From Phascolarctos cinereus (lineage: Eukaryota; Chordata; Mammalia; Diprotodontia; Phascolarctidae), in contig NW_018343992.1 in NCBI RefSeq assembly GCF_002099425.1, positions 3,322,501 through 3,386,500 of the forward strand: DNA of 64,000 bases. Reading direction: 5' to 3'. Shown here one piece after another: positions 33,660 through 44,012 of the stretch (position 1 is its first letter; every line of letters starts with the position of its first letter). The notes under the pieces were generated by a model. The model was given only the letters and a program-made list of their open reading frames with translations, made no database searches and had not been told where the DNA came from. The position numbers and the translations under genes were made by a program.

Positions 33660-33830
33660 AGGATAAGAATGGAACACTCAGAACTGGAAGAGACCTTAGA
33701 GATAATCTAGCTTAGACCCTTGATGTTATAATTGTGGAAACTGAGGCCCAGAGAGCTAAACTGACTTAGCCAGTTAATAAGTAGTAGAGCTAGAATTTGA
33801 ACTTAACTTCTTTGATCTCAAATGTTGGTT
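33660..33830 (-). mobile_element. MIR/THER-like SINE, antisense
   Basis: 'gaagagaccttagagataat', 'gtggaaactgaggcccagag', 'gagctagaatttgaactt'. Confidence 0.75.
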
Positions 33831-33954
33831 CCCCTACCCCCAACCAATGTATTTCCACCACTCACCAAGAGAGTATTAAAAGCCTTTCTCTTTCCATTCT
33901 CATTACCATCAATACCCTAGTTCATTTTAACTTAATATTTATGAAGTGTCAATT

Positions 33955-34208
33955 GGGGCAGCTAGTTGGAGAAGCTAGGTGGTACAGTGGATAGAGTGGC
34001 AGCCCTGTAGTCAGGAAGATCTAAGTTCAAATATAATCTTAGACAGTTAGTAGCTGTGTGACCGTGGGCAAGTAACTTCACCCTGTTTGCCTCAGTTTCC
34101 TCATCTGTAAAATGAGCTGAAGAAGGAATGGCAAATCATTCCAGTATCTTTGCCAAGAAAACCCCAAAGGGAGTCATGAAGAGTCAGGCACTACTGAAAA
34201 ACTGAATA
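33955..34208 (+). mobile_element. SINE type 1 with duplicated head
   Basis: The head motif occurs twice: 'ggggcagctagttggagaag' then 'ctaggtggtacagtggatag'. The body is normal ('gtgtgaccgtgggcaagtaa', 'tgaagagtcaggcactactg'). Confidence 0.85.
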
Positions 34209-34430
34209 ATAAGTACCTATTACATGCAAGGAACTTTACTAAGTCTGAGGACACAGAGATAAAAATTGTCTTAACTACTGCCCTCAAGGACCTTATTATC
34301 TAATGTCTGGGAGCAGGGGAGGTAGAGATAAAAGAAGTATACAAATAAGCATCACACTAGGTCTTATGATGGGAGAAAGGTAAGATATAGGCAAACACTT
34401 CTGAGGAGGTAGCCCTTATAACTTCCATCT
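34209..34430 (+). mobile_element. Therian repeat head fragment
   Basis: 'aagtacctattacatgcaag', 'actgccctcaaggacctta', 'gatataggcaaacacttctg', in the order seen at 60440-61020. Confidence 0.55.
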
Positions 34431-35405
34431 TGAATTGATGAATAGCAGAGAAGGCCCAAGTTTGATGCTTTGATTAGTGATTATTGATTTGTAGAGAGCC
34501 TAGTTAACATGGTTTTTTTTGTGAATTTCTCCATATCATTTGACCTCAGTCACTAGTTCTATCCCTATTTTTCCATTGTATAATCCTTTCCCATTTTCAT
34601 CTTTTTAAACACTTTCTTTTCTTCCCTTGATCTTTTGCTTTGTTGATCATGGCAACCCCTAATACTACCCTACCCCAATAACCTAGGAGGCAGGTTTTTT
34701 CCTCTCCTTGGGGCCTGGGGTATGTGGGTTGGTGAAATGGGAGAGTCATGTTAGGGATTGCCATGCTAATCAACAATTTCCATACTAAGCAACAAAAGCT
34801 AAAGGTAGATGAGGAACATAATGAAAGAGAGGACCATGGGTAAAGAAGGATTATGCACTGGAAAAATGAAGATAGGAGCGATGACCTGAGGTCAAACAAA
34901 TGAGGGCAAAGTAGATGTGACAGAATGGGAAAAGAAGAGAGTGAAGAAATAGGAAAAAAAAGTCTGCTATGGATATCACAGTACAGGTAGGATTCCTTGA
35001 TAATGTCTGAGTCTTTGCAGTGAAGTGAAGCTGAGGAAATTTGTCCTAAATTAGCTGGATAATTCCCTCCATTGAGCTGAATTATTGAATAGACAGGATT
35101 TTCCATGGGATTCTGACACCCTGAAATAGACTCCATGTAGAGGAAGGATTCTGGTCATTGCCAATCATAAGGCAATGAATGCAATGAAATCTATACTATT
35201 TTTCCTGGCACTTTCCCATCCTACATCCCCAGGTTCTATGTCCATTCTGGATACTTACCTCTGAATACATAGATTCTGTTCTACCTATTAGTGAAAATGT
35301 AAAAGCTATGCTCTTCATCAGGTTTTCAGAAATTGATTTTTCTGTAAGATCAGCCATCCCCTTCGATCTAACTTGTTTTAAAAAAAATCCAGAGGATGGG
35401 ATTTT
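34431..35405. other. No named repeat; longest open frame of the window (34597-35136, -)
   Basis: A 179-codon ATG frame on the minus strand is the longest here. Its product is rich in Ser, Leu, Phe and Cys with no motif or domain that I know, and the DNA is pyrimidine-biased on that strand, which lengthens frames by chance. Probably not a gene. Confidence 0.35.
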
Positions 35406-35409
35406 TATT

Positions 35410-35855
35410 ATCTATCACAAAATCTCAGAGTTGTATGGGACCTTTTAGGTCATCTCAATTCAGTCTCTACCATAATGACAATCTCCTTTACACCATGCTT
35501 GACTCAGTCATTTGGTCTTTGCTTAACAACTTCTAATGAAGGAGAAGCCATTACATCCTATAGCAACTCATTCTACTTTTGGATAGCCCTAATTGTTAGG
35601 AAGTTTTTCCTTCAAGGAACTTAAATCTCCCTTTTTGTAACTTCAACTCCAATTCTTCCTCTGTAGCCAAGAAGAGCAAAGCTAATCTCTCTTCCTCATG
35701 TCAGCCCTACAAATACTCTAAAAAAGCTATCATGTTCCCCCTAATTTTTCTTTTCTCCAAGCTAAGCGTTCTCAGTTCCTTCAACAAGTCTTCATGTGGA
35801 ATGGTCTCAGGACCCTTCACTATCTTTATTAATCTTCCTTAGATTGGATTTTTAA
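35410..35855 (-). mobile_element. CR1/L3-like LINE 3' region, antisense
   Basis: 'taattgttaggaagtttttc', 'gcaaagctaatctctcttcc', 'gctatcatgttccccctaat', 'cttctccaagctaagcg', 'tcagttccttcaacaagtct' follow the consensus without large gaps. Confidence 0.8.
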
Positions 35856-35879
35856 TACAATTTAATTTATTGCATGGTA

Positions 35880-36035
35880 TTTTAAGTCCTTGAGTTAGAA
35901 ATCCAAAGATCATCTGGACCTACCCCCTACTTTCAGATGAAGAAAGAAAGGTTAAGTGACATGTCCAAAGTCAGGGCTGGTAAATGGCAGAAGGAAGCCT
36001 ATTTCTCTAGTTCATTGCTCTGTAAGAGTTAGGAT
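35880..36035 (-). mobile_element. MIR-like SINE, antisense
   Basis: 'agatcatctggacctacccc', 'aaggttaagtgacatgtcca'. Confidence 0.65.
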
Positions 36036-36689
36036 AAGTGTGTATGAATGAAATGTCATTTGCTAGGGCAGACAGATTGTGAAAAGTCAGCAGAAAATGC
36101 CTTATCTTCCTCTAAATGCCATAAAATTGATATACCCTAGGTCTTAGAAGCAAAATAGATTCAGAAATAGGAGAAGGAGGGAAACCCTGACGTAACTACC
36201 CATTCTTACCATAGGAGAATGCTATTTAGTAAACCACAACTCATCAGATTTCAACCATAGGAAGGTAAAAAGAGTTCGTGGTTCACTGAATCTCTATCTT
36301 GAAAATGTGTTATTCTTTTTTGAGGACCTGCAGGGATGGGTTAAAACATCTCTAGGTCAGGTATAATGTATTCCTTCTAACTGGAGAAGACTGACAATAT
36401 TGAAAGGACCTACAGTTCCTTCTGTCTATAAATCATTGTTTGGTGCTTAGATTTTATTTTCCAGTATAAACAATATAGTTTCTTTTGGGTTCCTAGAAGA
36501 ATCCTCTAAAATTTATTTAACCCATCATGTGCCTGAAATACAGTATTACATTCACATCATTTACAATTTGCAAAGTTTTCACACATAAATAATCCCATTA
36601 GAAAATCCTGACAACCCCATGTTAGGCAGAGCAGAAGAAATAGATGTTTGCTCCACCCAACACCCCACTCCCCCAGACACACACACACT
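36036..36689. other. No recognisable feature
   Basis: Nothing named. Confidence 0.5.
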
Positions 36690-36975
36690 CAGCCAGCTCT
36701 TAGAATTCCTAGTTTCTTTCAAAATATAGTTCAGATACCACCTCCTACATGAAGTCTTTCACCAGGTGCTAATGACTCACCTGCTGAAATTATCTTTTCT
36801 TTGTTCTTATACATGTTGTCTTAATTTATTTTGTATGTACTTATATGTGTATAGCTTCCTCTCCTAATAGAATGTAGGCTTTTTGAAGGCAAAGCCTTTC
36901 ATTTCTCTTTACATCCCAAAAACCTATCATAATGCCTGTGCATAGCAGGCACTTGATGAATGCTTATTGATAGCT
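36690..36975 (+). mobile_element. L2 LINE 3' end
   Basis: 'cagataccacctcctacatg', 'aagtctttcaccaggtgc', 'aattatcttttctttgttct', 'atagcaggcacttgatgaat'. Confidence 0.75.
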
Positions 36976-37189
36976 TGATTGCCCCTTCTTGCTCCACATC
37001 TACGACCCTAGGCCCCAGAGAGATTTCCTTTTTTTTTTTTTTGGGAGGGGGAGGTGAGGCTGGGTGAAGGAAAGAGAAAAGAAAAGAAGAAATCCAGACG
37101 TGTGATTCCATCAGTGTGCAGAATTCCTATTGTACAGGTTCCCACCACCATTTGTTCAGAGAGATAACTTGTCTATTACTTATAATCTT

Positions 37190-37302
37190 AGAGAAAGGCC
37201 TGGGGTATTGAGAGTGACTTGCCTATAGTCACACACTCTGTGTGTGTGTCAGAATCAAAGTCTGAACCCAAACTTTGACTCCAAAGCTAACTGTCTAATG
37301 CA
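37190..37302 (-). mobile_element. MIR fragment, antisense, with (GT)n
   Basis: 'gagtgacttgcctatagtca' and 'gtctgaacccaaactttgac', with a GT run where the core TAGTAAGTG would be. Confidence 0.58.
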
Positions 37303-38030
37303 GTTATTAAAGGAACAGGGCCACTGACTAGAAAATTTCGTTTTAAGTCCATAGCTTACCTATAAAGGAGTATATATGCAGACACCTACAAGGTCTCCAA
37401 AGTAGGTATCCAGCCTTAATTCATCTATGTCTGAGGATAATTAATACAAGATTAAATATTTATAAATTAGGAATTGGCGTTTATAATACTTAGTCAGCCT
37501 GCTGATTTCTGCTTTGCCCTTTGCTCTCCTCTCTCCCTGGCCTCCTAATCAGTAAAAATTCACTAGGCATGAAGTTCTTTAGTAGATAGATTTTCCTCTG
37601 GTGAAAGCCTTAAATGTTGAGCTTCCTGACCTTTAGGCTGGCAGCACAAGAACCAGATAAACAGAAAATCCACTATCTAAATGAAGTTTCTGCACTGAGC
37701 AGGCTACTGAAATTGGAATCTTTATCTTTGACATATTTGGAATTTAATGACTACATATAAGTTGGAATTTGGCATTCAGATACTTTGTTCTTTAAAATGT
37801 CCATGGGACCCCAGATGGCAGTTTCTTATCAGATAATAAAAATAGTTTTTCTTATCACTATATTTCATCTGTCCTCTTCTTTTACAAGTTTAGATTACAG
37901 AGGCAGGCAACAAGTCCACAAGTAGAAATTTTGTCATTAAGAATTTTTAAAGGATTTGGCCTTGAACAAATTAGGCTTCAGGACATGAAGGCCTTTTATC
38001 CAAAATATGGTTTGAACACTTTCAGCTGAG
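37303..38030. other. No recognisable feature
   Basis: Nothing named. Confidence 0.5.
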
Positions 38031-38034
38031 ATAT

Positions 38035-39250
38035 CAGCTCTTGCTGGAGCTCTCTTGATATCTGGTGCCTCTTCTCTTCTCTCTCTATACTTCTTTGGTG
38101 ATCTCATCAACTTCACTAAGTTCAGTTATCATCTCTATATTGGTGACTCCCAAATCTATATATTCAGCCCTCAACTATTTCCTGAATTCCCCAATTTGGG
38201 CATCCCCTTCAATTTCATCACCCTTCCAAACTGCCCATTCTGTTGATAGCACCATCATCCTTAGAATTAAACTTGAAATCAACTAAATTAAATTAAATGA
38301 ACTTCAAAACCTCAGGGTCCTCGTTGGCACTTTCCTCTCTTTCAACTTCTATATTCAATCAGTTGCCTCATTTTGCTATATTGTTCATCCTTTCTTCACA
38401 ATCACTCTCCCTTCTGTCTCCTTTTCTCTGTTTATATGTCTTCTACTCTAATTCAGGCCCTTGTTATAATAGCCTTCTAATCGTTCTTCCTGACTACAAT
38501 CTCTTTCCTCTCCAATACAGACTTTACCCAGCTGCTAAATTTATGTTTCTAAAATACAGCTGTCACCTTACTCAAACATCTTCAGTGGCTCCCTATTTCC
38601 TTGGATAAAATGCAAACTCTTTTTTTGAGGGTGGCAAGTTGGGGAGAAGGGTGGCATTTAAATGACTCATAATCTGGCTCCCGTGTAGACTTTCAATCTC
38701 ATGTGATATTATTCTCTATATGGTTTCTGTTCTAGTCAAATTGACCTGTTCTTCAAATTCCAATTCTTCTGATTCATGCCTTTGCACAAATGGTATCCCA
38801 TGTCTGGAATGAACTCCACCCTCATTTAGGTCTCTTAAAATCTTTAGCTTCTTTCAAATCAAAATTCAGGTACTATCTGCTATACCAGGGCTTTCCTTTC
38901 CTGATGCCCTTAGTTTTTAGCATTTTCTCCTTGAAATTATTTTTTAATTACCTTGCATAAACTCTTACATTTACTTTTTTGTTCATGTTATATCTCACTA
39001 TATACTATGAGCTCCCCAAAGGGCTAGAACTACATGATTTTTTTTTAGGCAATTGGGGTTAAGTGACTTGCCCAGGGTCACATAGCTAGCATGTGTGAAG
39101 TATTTGGTCTGAGGCCGGATTTGAAGTCAGGTGCTCCTGACTTCAGGGTCGGTGCTCTATCCGCTGCACCACCTAGCTGCCCCGACTACATGATTTTTGA
39201 AACTGTATTTACAGTGTCTTGCATATAGTAAGTGTTTAATGAATGTTTTG
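38035..39250 (+). mobile_element. L2 LINE, long 3' segment, split by a SINE
   Basis: The best L2 copy here: 'catcttcagtggctccctat', 'ggataaaatgcaaactct', 'atgcctttgcacaaatggta', 'catgtctggaatgaactcca', 'ccttgcataaactcttac', 'gtcttgcatatagtaagtgt'. Open frames up to 103 codons at 38055-38608 are shadows of it. It resumes after the SINE at 39185. Confidence 0.85.
39043..39184 (-). mobile_element. SINE type 2 inside the L2
   Basis: 'aattggggttaagtgacttg', 'ctgaggccggatttgaagtc', 'ctatccgctgcaccacctag'. Exact 14-bp target duplication ACTACATGATTTTT at 39029-39042 and 39185-39198. Confidence 0.93.
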
Positions 39251-39830
39251 ATTCTAATTGAATTGAAATTTGTTAGGTCCAAAGGCAAAGTAGCTGAAAT
39301 AAATCACTATTATAACCCACACCACACCCCCACCCCTTAACAAAAGCATAGTCAGTCTCTAGTGAAATTCACTAAGGACCAAATCAGATTGAGAAATTCA
39401 GTTTTTTTTGAGTGCTTAATATGCTAGGGTTCATTTTAAAAAAAAAGAAATTGATATTGAATATAGAGTGTATGAGCTAATATCCAACTCAAAAAAAAAG
39501 TATAATATGCCTTTAAAAGCAATTCCCTCTAGAAATAATTTCCACCTACAGAAGAAGACAAATGTGTTACAGTTCCATATATGAAAACTGGCTTTTTGCC
39601 TGTCTGGAAATGGGCCATTTTCCAAATATTGGTTATGTGAATCTGGTTGCACATGGTTACTCATGCTTTTTCTTCTGTTAAACAACCCTAGGTTAGCTGC
39701 TTTCCTCTACTGTATGGTCAATAAAAATGCCCTTCCTCCTAAGGAAAAATTTTCCCAGCTCTCCAGCAGACTCAGATACAGATAATGCAGGTATATCCAT
39801 TTGTCTTCTGCTCTGCTATTATAGTATCAT
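39251..39830. other. No recognisable feature
   Basis: Nothing named. Confidence 0.5.
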
Positions 39831-39833
39831 ATA

Positions 39834-40108
39834 GCAACTAAGTGGTGCAGTGGATAAAGTGCTAGACTTGGAATCAGGAAGACCTGAGGTAAATCTGGCC
39901 TGAGACACTTGCTAGCTTTGTGAACTTGGGTAAGACACTTAACCTCTGCCTCTGTTTCTTCAAATGTAAAATGGAGATAATAATAACACCCATATAGTAA
40001 TAGCACCCACTTACCAGGGTTGTTGTGAGGATCAATTGGTATAACAGTCCTGAAGTGCTTAGCATTGCGCCTGGCACATAATTAACACTTAATAAATTCT
40101 TGCTTCAT
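39834..40108 (+). mobile_element. CORE-SINE of MIR/THER type, full length
   Basis: Head 'agtggtgcagtggataaagt', core 'gacacttgctagctttgtga', 3' part 'aatggagataataataacac', 'gggttgttgtgaggatcaat', tail 'gcgcctggcacataatta'. It shares its head with SINE type 1 but has the MIR-like tail. Confidence 0.82.
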
Positions 40109-40267
40109 CTCTTTTTATTTGCTTGTTTGTTTCTACAGAAGTAGATTTAACTGTTGTGTTTCTAGGATGGCTCTAATACCAAGTCTTTGGCAGAACTAAA
40201 ATGGCTAACAGGACCTCCTGAAGCTCTCCTCATATACCTGCCTACTTTTCCATGACATATCTACCCT

Positions 40268-40375
40268 CCAATGTCACTTAATCTCTCTAGACCTGTTTCT
40301 TCATCTTTAGAATGAGGGAGGTGGTGTAGATGACCTCTATGGTCTCTGCCAGTTTGAAATCTCTGATCTTTTGAA
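40268..40375 (+). mobile_element. MIR/THER-like SINE 3' part
   Basis: 'taatctctctagacctgttt', 'gatgacctctatggtctctg'. Confidence 0.62.
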
Positions 40376-40544
40376 TATATGATCTACTTATATGTGCCCA
40401 GGACATTTCCTACTATATCATACTCCCTTTCATGTTGAATGTACAGTTTGTGCAGTATCACTGTCCTACCCTCCATGCCAAGGAAAACTTATGAATTTGG
40501 GGAAAGTCTGGCTCAGAAGTTTGCTTTCATCAACACCTGACCTA

Positions 40545-40740
40545 GTAGAGCAGAAAGGATATTGGATCTGGAGTCAGAGAACTCCAGAGTGGGTTCAGAC
40601 ATGGGCTCTGCCACCCACTACCTTTTGTGACCTCAACCAAATCACTTAGTGTCTCTGGGTTTCCTTGCCTATGAAATGAAGAGGTTGGTCTCTAGACGAC
40701 CACTGAATTCCTTTCTGGATCTAAATCTATGATCCAATTA
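40545..40740 (+). mobile_element. MIR/THER-like SINE
   Basis: 'gatattggatctggagtcag', 'gacctcaaccaaatcactta', 'ttcctttctggatctaaatc'. Confidence 0.7.
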
Positions 40741-41440
40741 GCCATTTATCCTTTGTGTGAAATGGAAACTTATACTTCCCTCTCCCACAAGTTTTTGTAT
40801 TTAAGTTTTGCTGAAAAAGAATATACGAGGAGTGATATGCAGTAAGTCTGGATAATTAGACTGGAAGCCACGTGGTGAAGGTGCTTGGTTTTGTTGGTAG
40901 GGCTGAAATCAGGCTCATGGTCTTGCTTGGGAGAGGCAAACCCTCAAAGTCTGGCCAACCATAGCAGTGCCACCACCATTTCTTTCAACCTACTTTACCC
41001 AGGATCTTGACTTCATTCCCCCCCCCCTTATCTCCCTAGAACATTCAAGTCCTGACAGCTAGGAATCTCAATCATTATTTCATTTTTTATTAAAATTGAA
41101 ATTCTTCATCCATAGCCAATTTCTGCCTCTCCAGGACTAGTGGTGAAGTTACTGCCTTTGCCCAGCATGGGACTGATGGATGGAATAAAATGAGTGCAGT
41201 GTTTCCTTGGACAGAACAGCTGAAGGGTCTAACTGTCATAAACGTTGATTACTCTTGTACATGTGTGATATAAGTAGATGGATAGATTTACCTTTCTATT
41301 TTTCCTCTGACTTAAGTAGGAATACATGTTTTGCTTTGTTTTGTTTTTACCTGAAACTCCTCTAGAGATTATGCCACATGGAATCAGACAAAACTTTAAA
41401 CAGGTAAATAGCAAAATCTGTAATTCTGAAATTTCTCATG
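40741..41440. other. No recognisable feature
   Basis: Nothing named; one run of nine C near 41021. Confidence 0.5.
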
Positions 41441-41479
41441 ATATTGTTTTTTGTTTTTGTTTTTGTTTTAGGGTAGGTT

Positions 41480-41779
41480 AGGAGCTGGGATTCCCTATCT
41501 AGTCTGAGCTGGAAGTATAGCATCCACTCATGGGCCTGATTGATCTCCAATGCTGATCAATACAAAAGTTTTAATCTGCTCTGGTTTTCTAACTTGGTCT
41601 GGTTTATTCCTTCTTAGGCAGTCTTGTGGCCCTATACACCCTGGGCTCACAGTATTAATGTCAGACTTGGTGTAGATGTCTGATCAACTTTAGCTCCCTT
41701 GCAGCTAGAAACTCCCAAACTCAAATGATCCACCAGCCTCAATGTGTTTCAGTAACAGCCATGTTCCACTACACCTGGC
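41480..41779 (-). pseudogene. RN7SL: 7SL (SRP) RNA retropseudogene
   Basis: On the minus strand this follows 7SL RNA end to end over about 300 bases. Plus-strand anchors are 'ggattccctatctagtctga' with 'gctggaag' (7SL 3' Alu domain), 'gctgatcaatac', 'cttcttaggcagtcttgtgg' (7SL: CTCCTTAGGCAACCTGGTGG), 'agtattaatgtcagact', 'aaatgatccaccagcctca', and 'ccactacacctggc' at the RNA 5' end. The central S domain is present, so this is 7SL itself, not a 7SL-derived SINE. T-runs at 41445-41469 are the reverse of an A-rich tail beyond the RNA 3' end, so it was probably copied by LINE machinery. Many substitutions make function unlikely. No clear target duplication. Confidence 0.85.
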
Positions 41780-41944
41780 TAGTAATTTTTTTTTCCCTAG
41801 TGATATCTCTGCTAGTTTTCTTTGGGACTTATTTTAATGTGGTCATGATTTGTTCTTGACAGAGGCTGGACCAACATAAAGTAAGCTCTGATGGTAGGTC
41901 TCCTTCTAGTTAGGAAGGCTTCACTTATGGGCCTATGACAGACC

Positions 41945-42098
41945 CTTGTCTTTTTTTTTTCCCCCGAGGCAATCGGGTTAAATGACTTGTCCAGGGTCAC
42001 CAGCTAGTGAGTATCATGTGTCTGAGGCCAGATTTGAACTCAGGTCCTCCTGACTCCAAGGCTGGAGCTCTATCCACTGCACCACCTAGCTCCCCAGA
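41945..42098 (-). mobile_element. SINE type 2, antisense
   Basis: 'aaatgacttgtccagggtca', 'ctcaggtcctcctgactcca', 'ctatccactgcaccacctag'. Flanks CAGACCCTTGTCTT (just left) and CAGACCCATGTCTT (just right) are a 14-bp duplication with one difference. Confidence 0.92.
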
Positions 42099-42439
42099 CC
42101 CATGTCTTGTTTCAATTATGTAATTACTACATTTAGGGAGGGTCATCATCATATTGGCAACATAGTTATAAAATTTTCAGGCATAATAACTGTCTTTCTT
42201 TTAAATTTTTATGGATTTGTTTTCTTTTGATATCACCTCCATTTCTGAATATATCCCCTTCAACCCAGAAAGGTATCTTTTATAACAAAGAATAAAAAAA
42301 GAGGTGGAATATGTTTGGCAAAACTAATTCACACATCAACTGAGTCTGATGTTCTATGGAATGTTTCACAACCATAGTCCCCCATCTTTGCATAGAAGAA
42401 AGGAGGCCTCACAACTCTCTAAGACCATAGTCTAACTTT

Positions 42440-42840
42440 TAAAGTGTCGTCTTCTGAACTGGTAGACATCTTTTTGTATATTCTGTTATTCATATTGTGA
42501 GCTGTTCCTATCAATTTCATGTCATCTTCAAACTTGATAAACCTATCATTAATGCCTTTATCTAAATTGCTGATAAACATTTTGAATAGTATAGGGGCAA
42601 AAACACATTACTGGTGCATGCCATAAGAGACCTTTCTCCAGGTTTAGTCTATTAAACTTTTTGTGTATGATCATTTACCCAGTTGAAATGCACCTAACTG
42701 AAATGCTATCTAATCTGTGTCTCTACAACCAATCTTCAAGTATGTAATGTGAGATATTGTTAGATACCTTGATGAAATCTAGGTATCCCTATGTCTATGG
42801 CATGTCAAAAGAAGAAATAAGATTAGTCTGGCCCTTAGTG
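42440..42840 (-). mobile_element. CR1/L3-like LINE, RT region, antisense
   Basis: On the minus strand, codons near 42790-42740 read AIDIGIPRFHQGI, aligning with A-V-D-I-V-Y-L-D-F-S-K-A-F of CR1-clade RT. 'ttgataaacctatcattaat' and 'agattagtctggcccttagt' flank it in consensus order. Confidence 0.75.
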
Positions 42841-43004
42841 ATCAGTTTCCTGCTTCTTATTCCCTCCCTTGCTCTTCCTTCTTCACATAGATGTATTCAA
42901 AAGTCCAACTCAGTTCAGTTATCCAGCAGAGGGAGCCTCTACAGTTGCCTTACATATAGGGATGACAGAGCTTATGGTTTCACGGGTATATGGAATTTCC
43001 AAGT

Positions 43005-43185
43005 GAGGAAGGCATCTCTATCAGTACAAATTGGCACCTTCCCTCTAATTTATAGCCTTAGACAGTTGCCCAGGGCATGAATGGTTATGTGATTTGCTCA
43101 GGGTTATATAATCGGTATTTATTACAGGTAGTACTTAAAACCAGTCCTCCTACTTCTGAGGTCACATTTCTATCCACTTTTCCCT
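43005..43185 (-). mobile_element. MIR-like SINE, antisense
   Basis: 'cagttgcccagggcatgaat', 'tttgctcagggttatataat', 'ccagtcctcctacttctgag'. Confidence 0.6.
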
Positions 43186-43231
43186 GATCCCTTTGTCTTA
43201 CATAAGTATTGTGCATATTAACACACATGGT

Positions 43232-43346
43232 GTGTTTTTTTGTGTATATATACACACACATATACATCTATATCTACACATACATATATATACATATATA
43301 TATAATACACATATATGTATGTGTGTGTATGTATATACATATACAT
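43232..43346. repeat. Compound TA/CA/TG microsatellite, self-complementary
   Basis: CA-rich then TG-rich blocks around an AT centre. Short open frames on both strands here (MYMCVY..., IYTHTHIH-type peptides) are repeat translations. Confidence 0.88.
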
Positions 43347-43348
43347 AT

Positions 43349-43578
43349 ATGCCTGTAGTCAGGAAGACTCCTCTTCCTGAGTTCAAATCTGGCCTCAGCA
43401 CTTACTAGTTATGTGACCCTGTGCACTTGCCACTGATCACTTAACCCTGTTTGCCTCAGTTTCCTTATCTGTAAAATGAGCTGGAAAAGGAAATGGAAAA
43501 CCACTCCACCATCTCTGCCAAGAAAACCCCAAATAGGAACATGAACAGTCAGACACAACTAAAATGACTAAACAACAA
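43349..43578 (+). mobile_element. SINE type 1 without its first head bases
   Basis: Starts at 'gcctgtagtcaggaagactc' after the microsatellite, then 'agcacttactagttatgtga', 'tgccaagaaaaccccaaata', 'aaatgactaaacaac'. Confidence 0.85.
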
Positions 43579-43824
43579 ATATAAACATATACACAGAACA
43601 CACGTGTGTATATACACATGTTTATGCATATACCCATGTGACCTTGGGCAGACATAGCTCAAGGTGCCCTGTGCTAGATAATTTAGTTAAGAGTTGGACT
43701 TTTGTCCTGTCATTACAAAGAATTCAATTAAGATTCATAGTTATTTCTGTATAATATTTTATGAAAGATGCTTCTTAGTTTCCATACCATAACTCATTGA
43801 TAATAAAATCTATTTGTTTTGGAG

Positions 43825-44012
43825 CCATTCAGAAGCAGTGCTGTATAGTGAAGGAAGACCTGTATTCTAGTCACAGCTATGATACTTACTGGCTGTGAAA
43901 CCCGGAGGAAGGCACAACCTTCTCCAAATCTGTCTCTTTATCCAGAAAAGGAGGGGGTTGGATTAGATTTTCTGTAAGGCCCCTTCCAACCTTATCACAT
44001 TGTATGATTCCT
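43825..44012 (+). mobile_element. MIR/THER-like SINE
   Basis: 'gatacttactggctgtgaaa', 'gggggttggattagattttc', 'ggccccttccaaccttatca'. Confidence 0.7.

Noticed and set aside
38055-38608. Open frames of 63-103 codons, rich in Ser/Leu/Phe
   Set aside because: They fall inside a recognisable L2 copy and are not the L2 coding frame.
43193-43408. Frames encoding YIYTHT-like peptides on both strands
   Set aside because: Translations of a CA/TA microsatellite.
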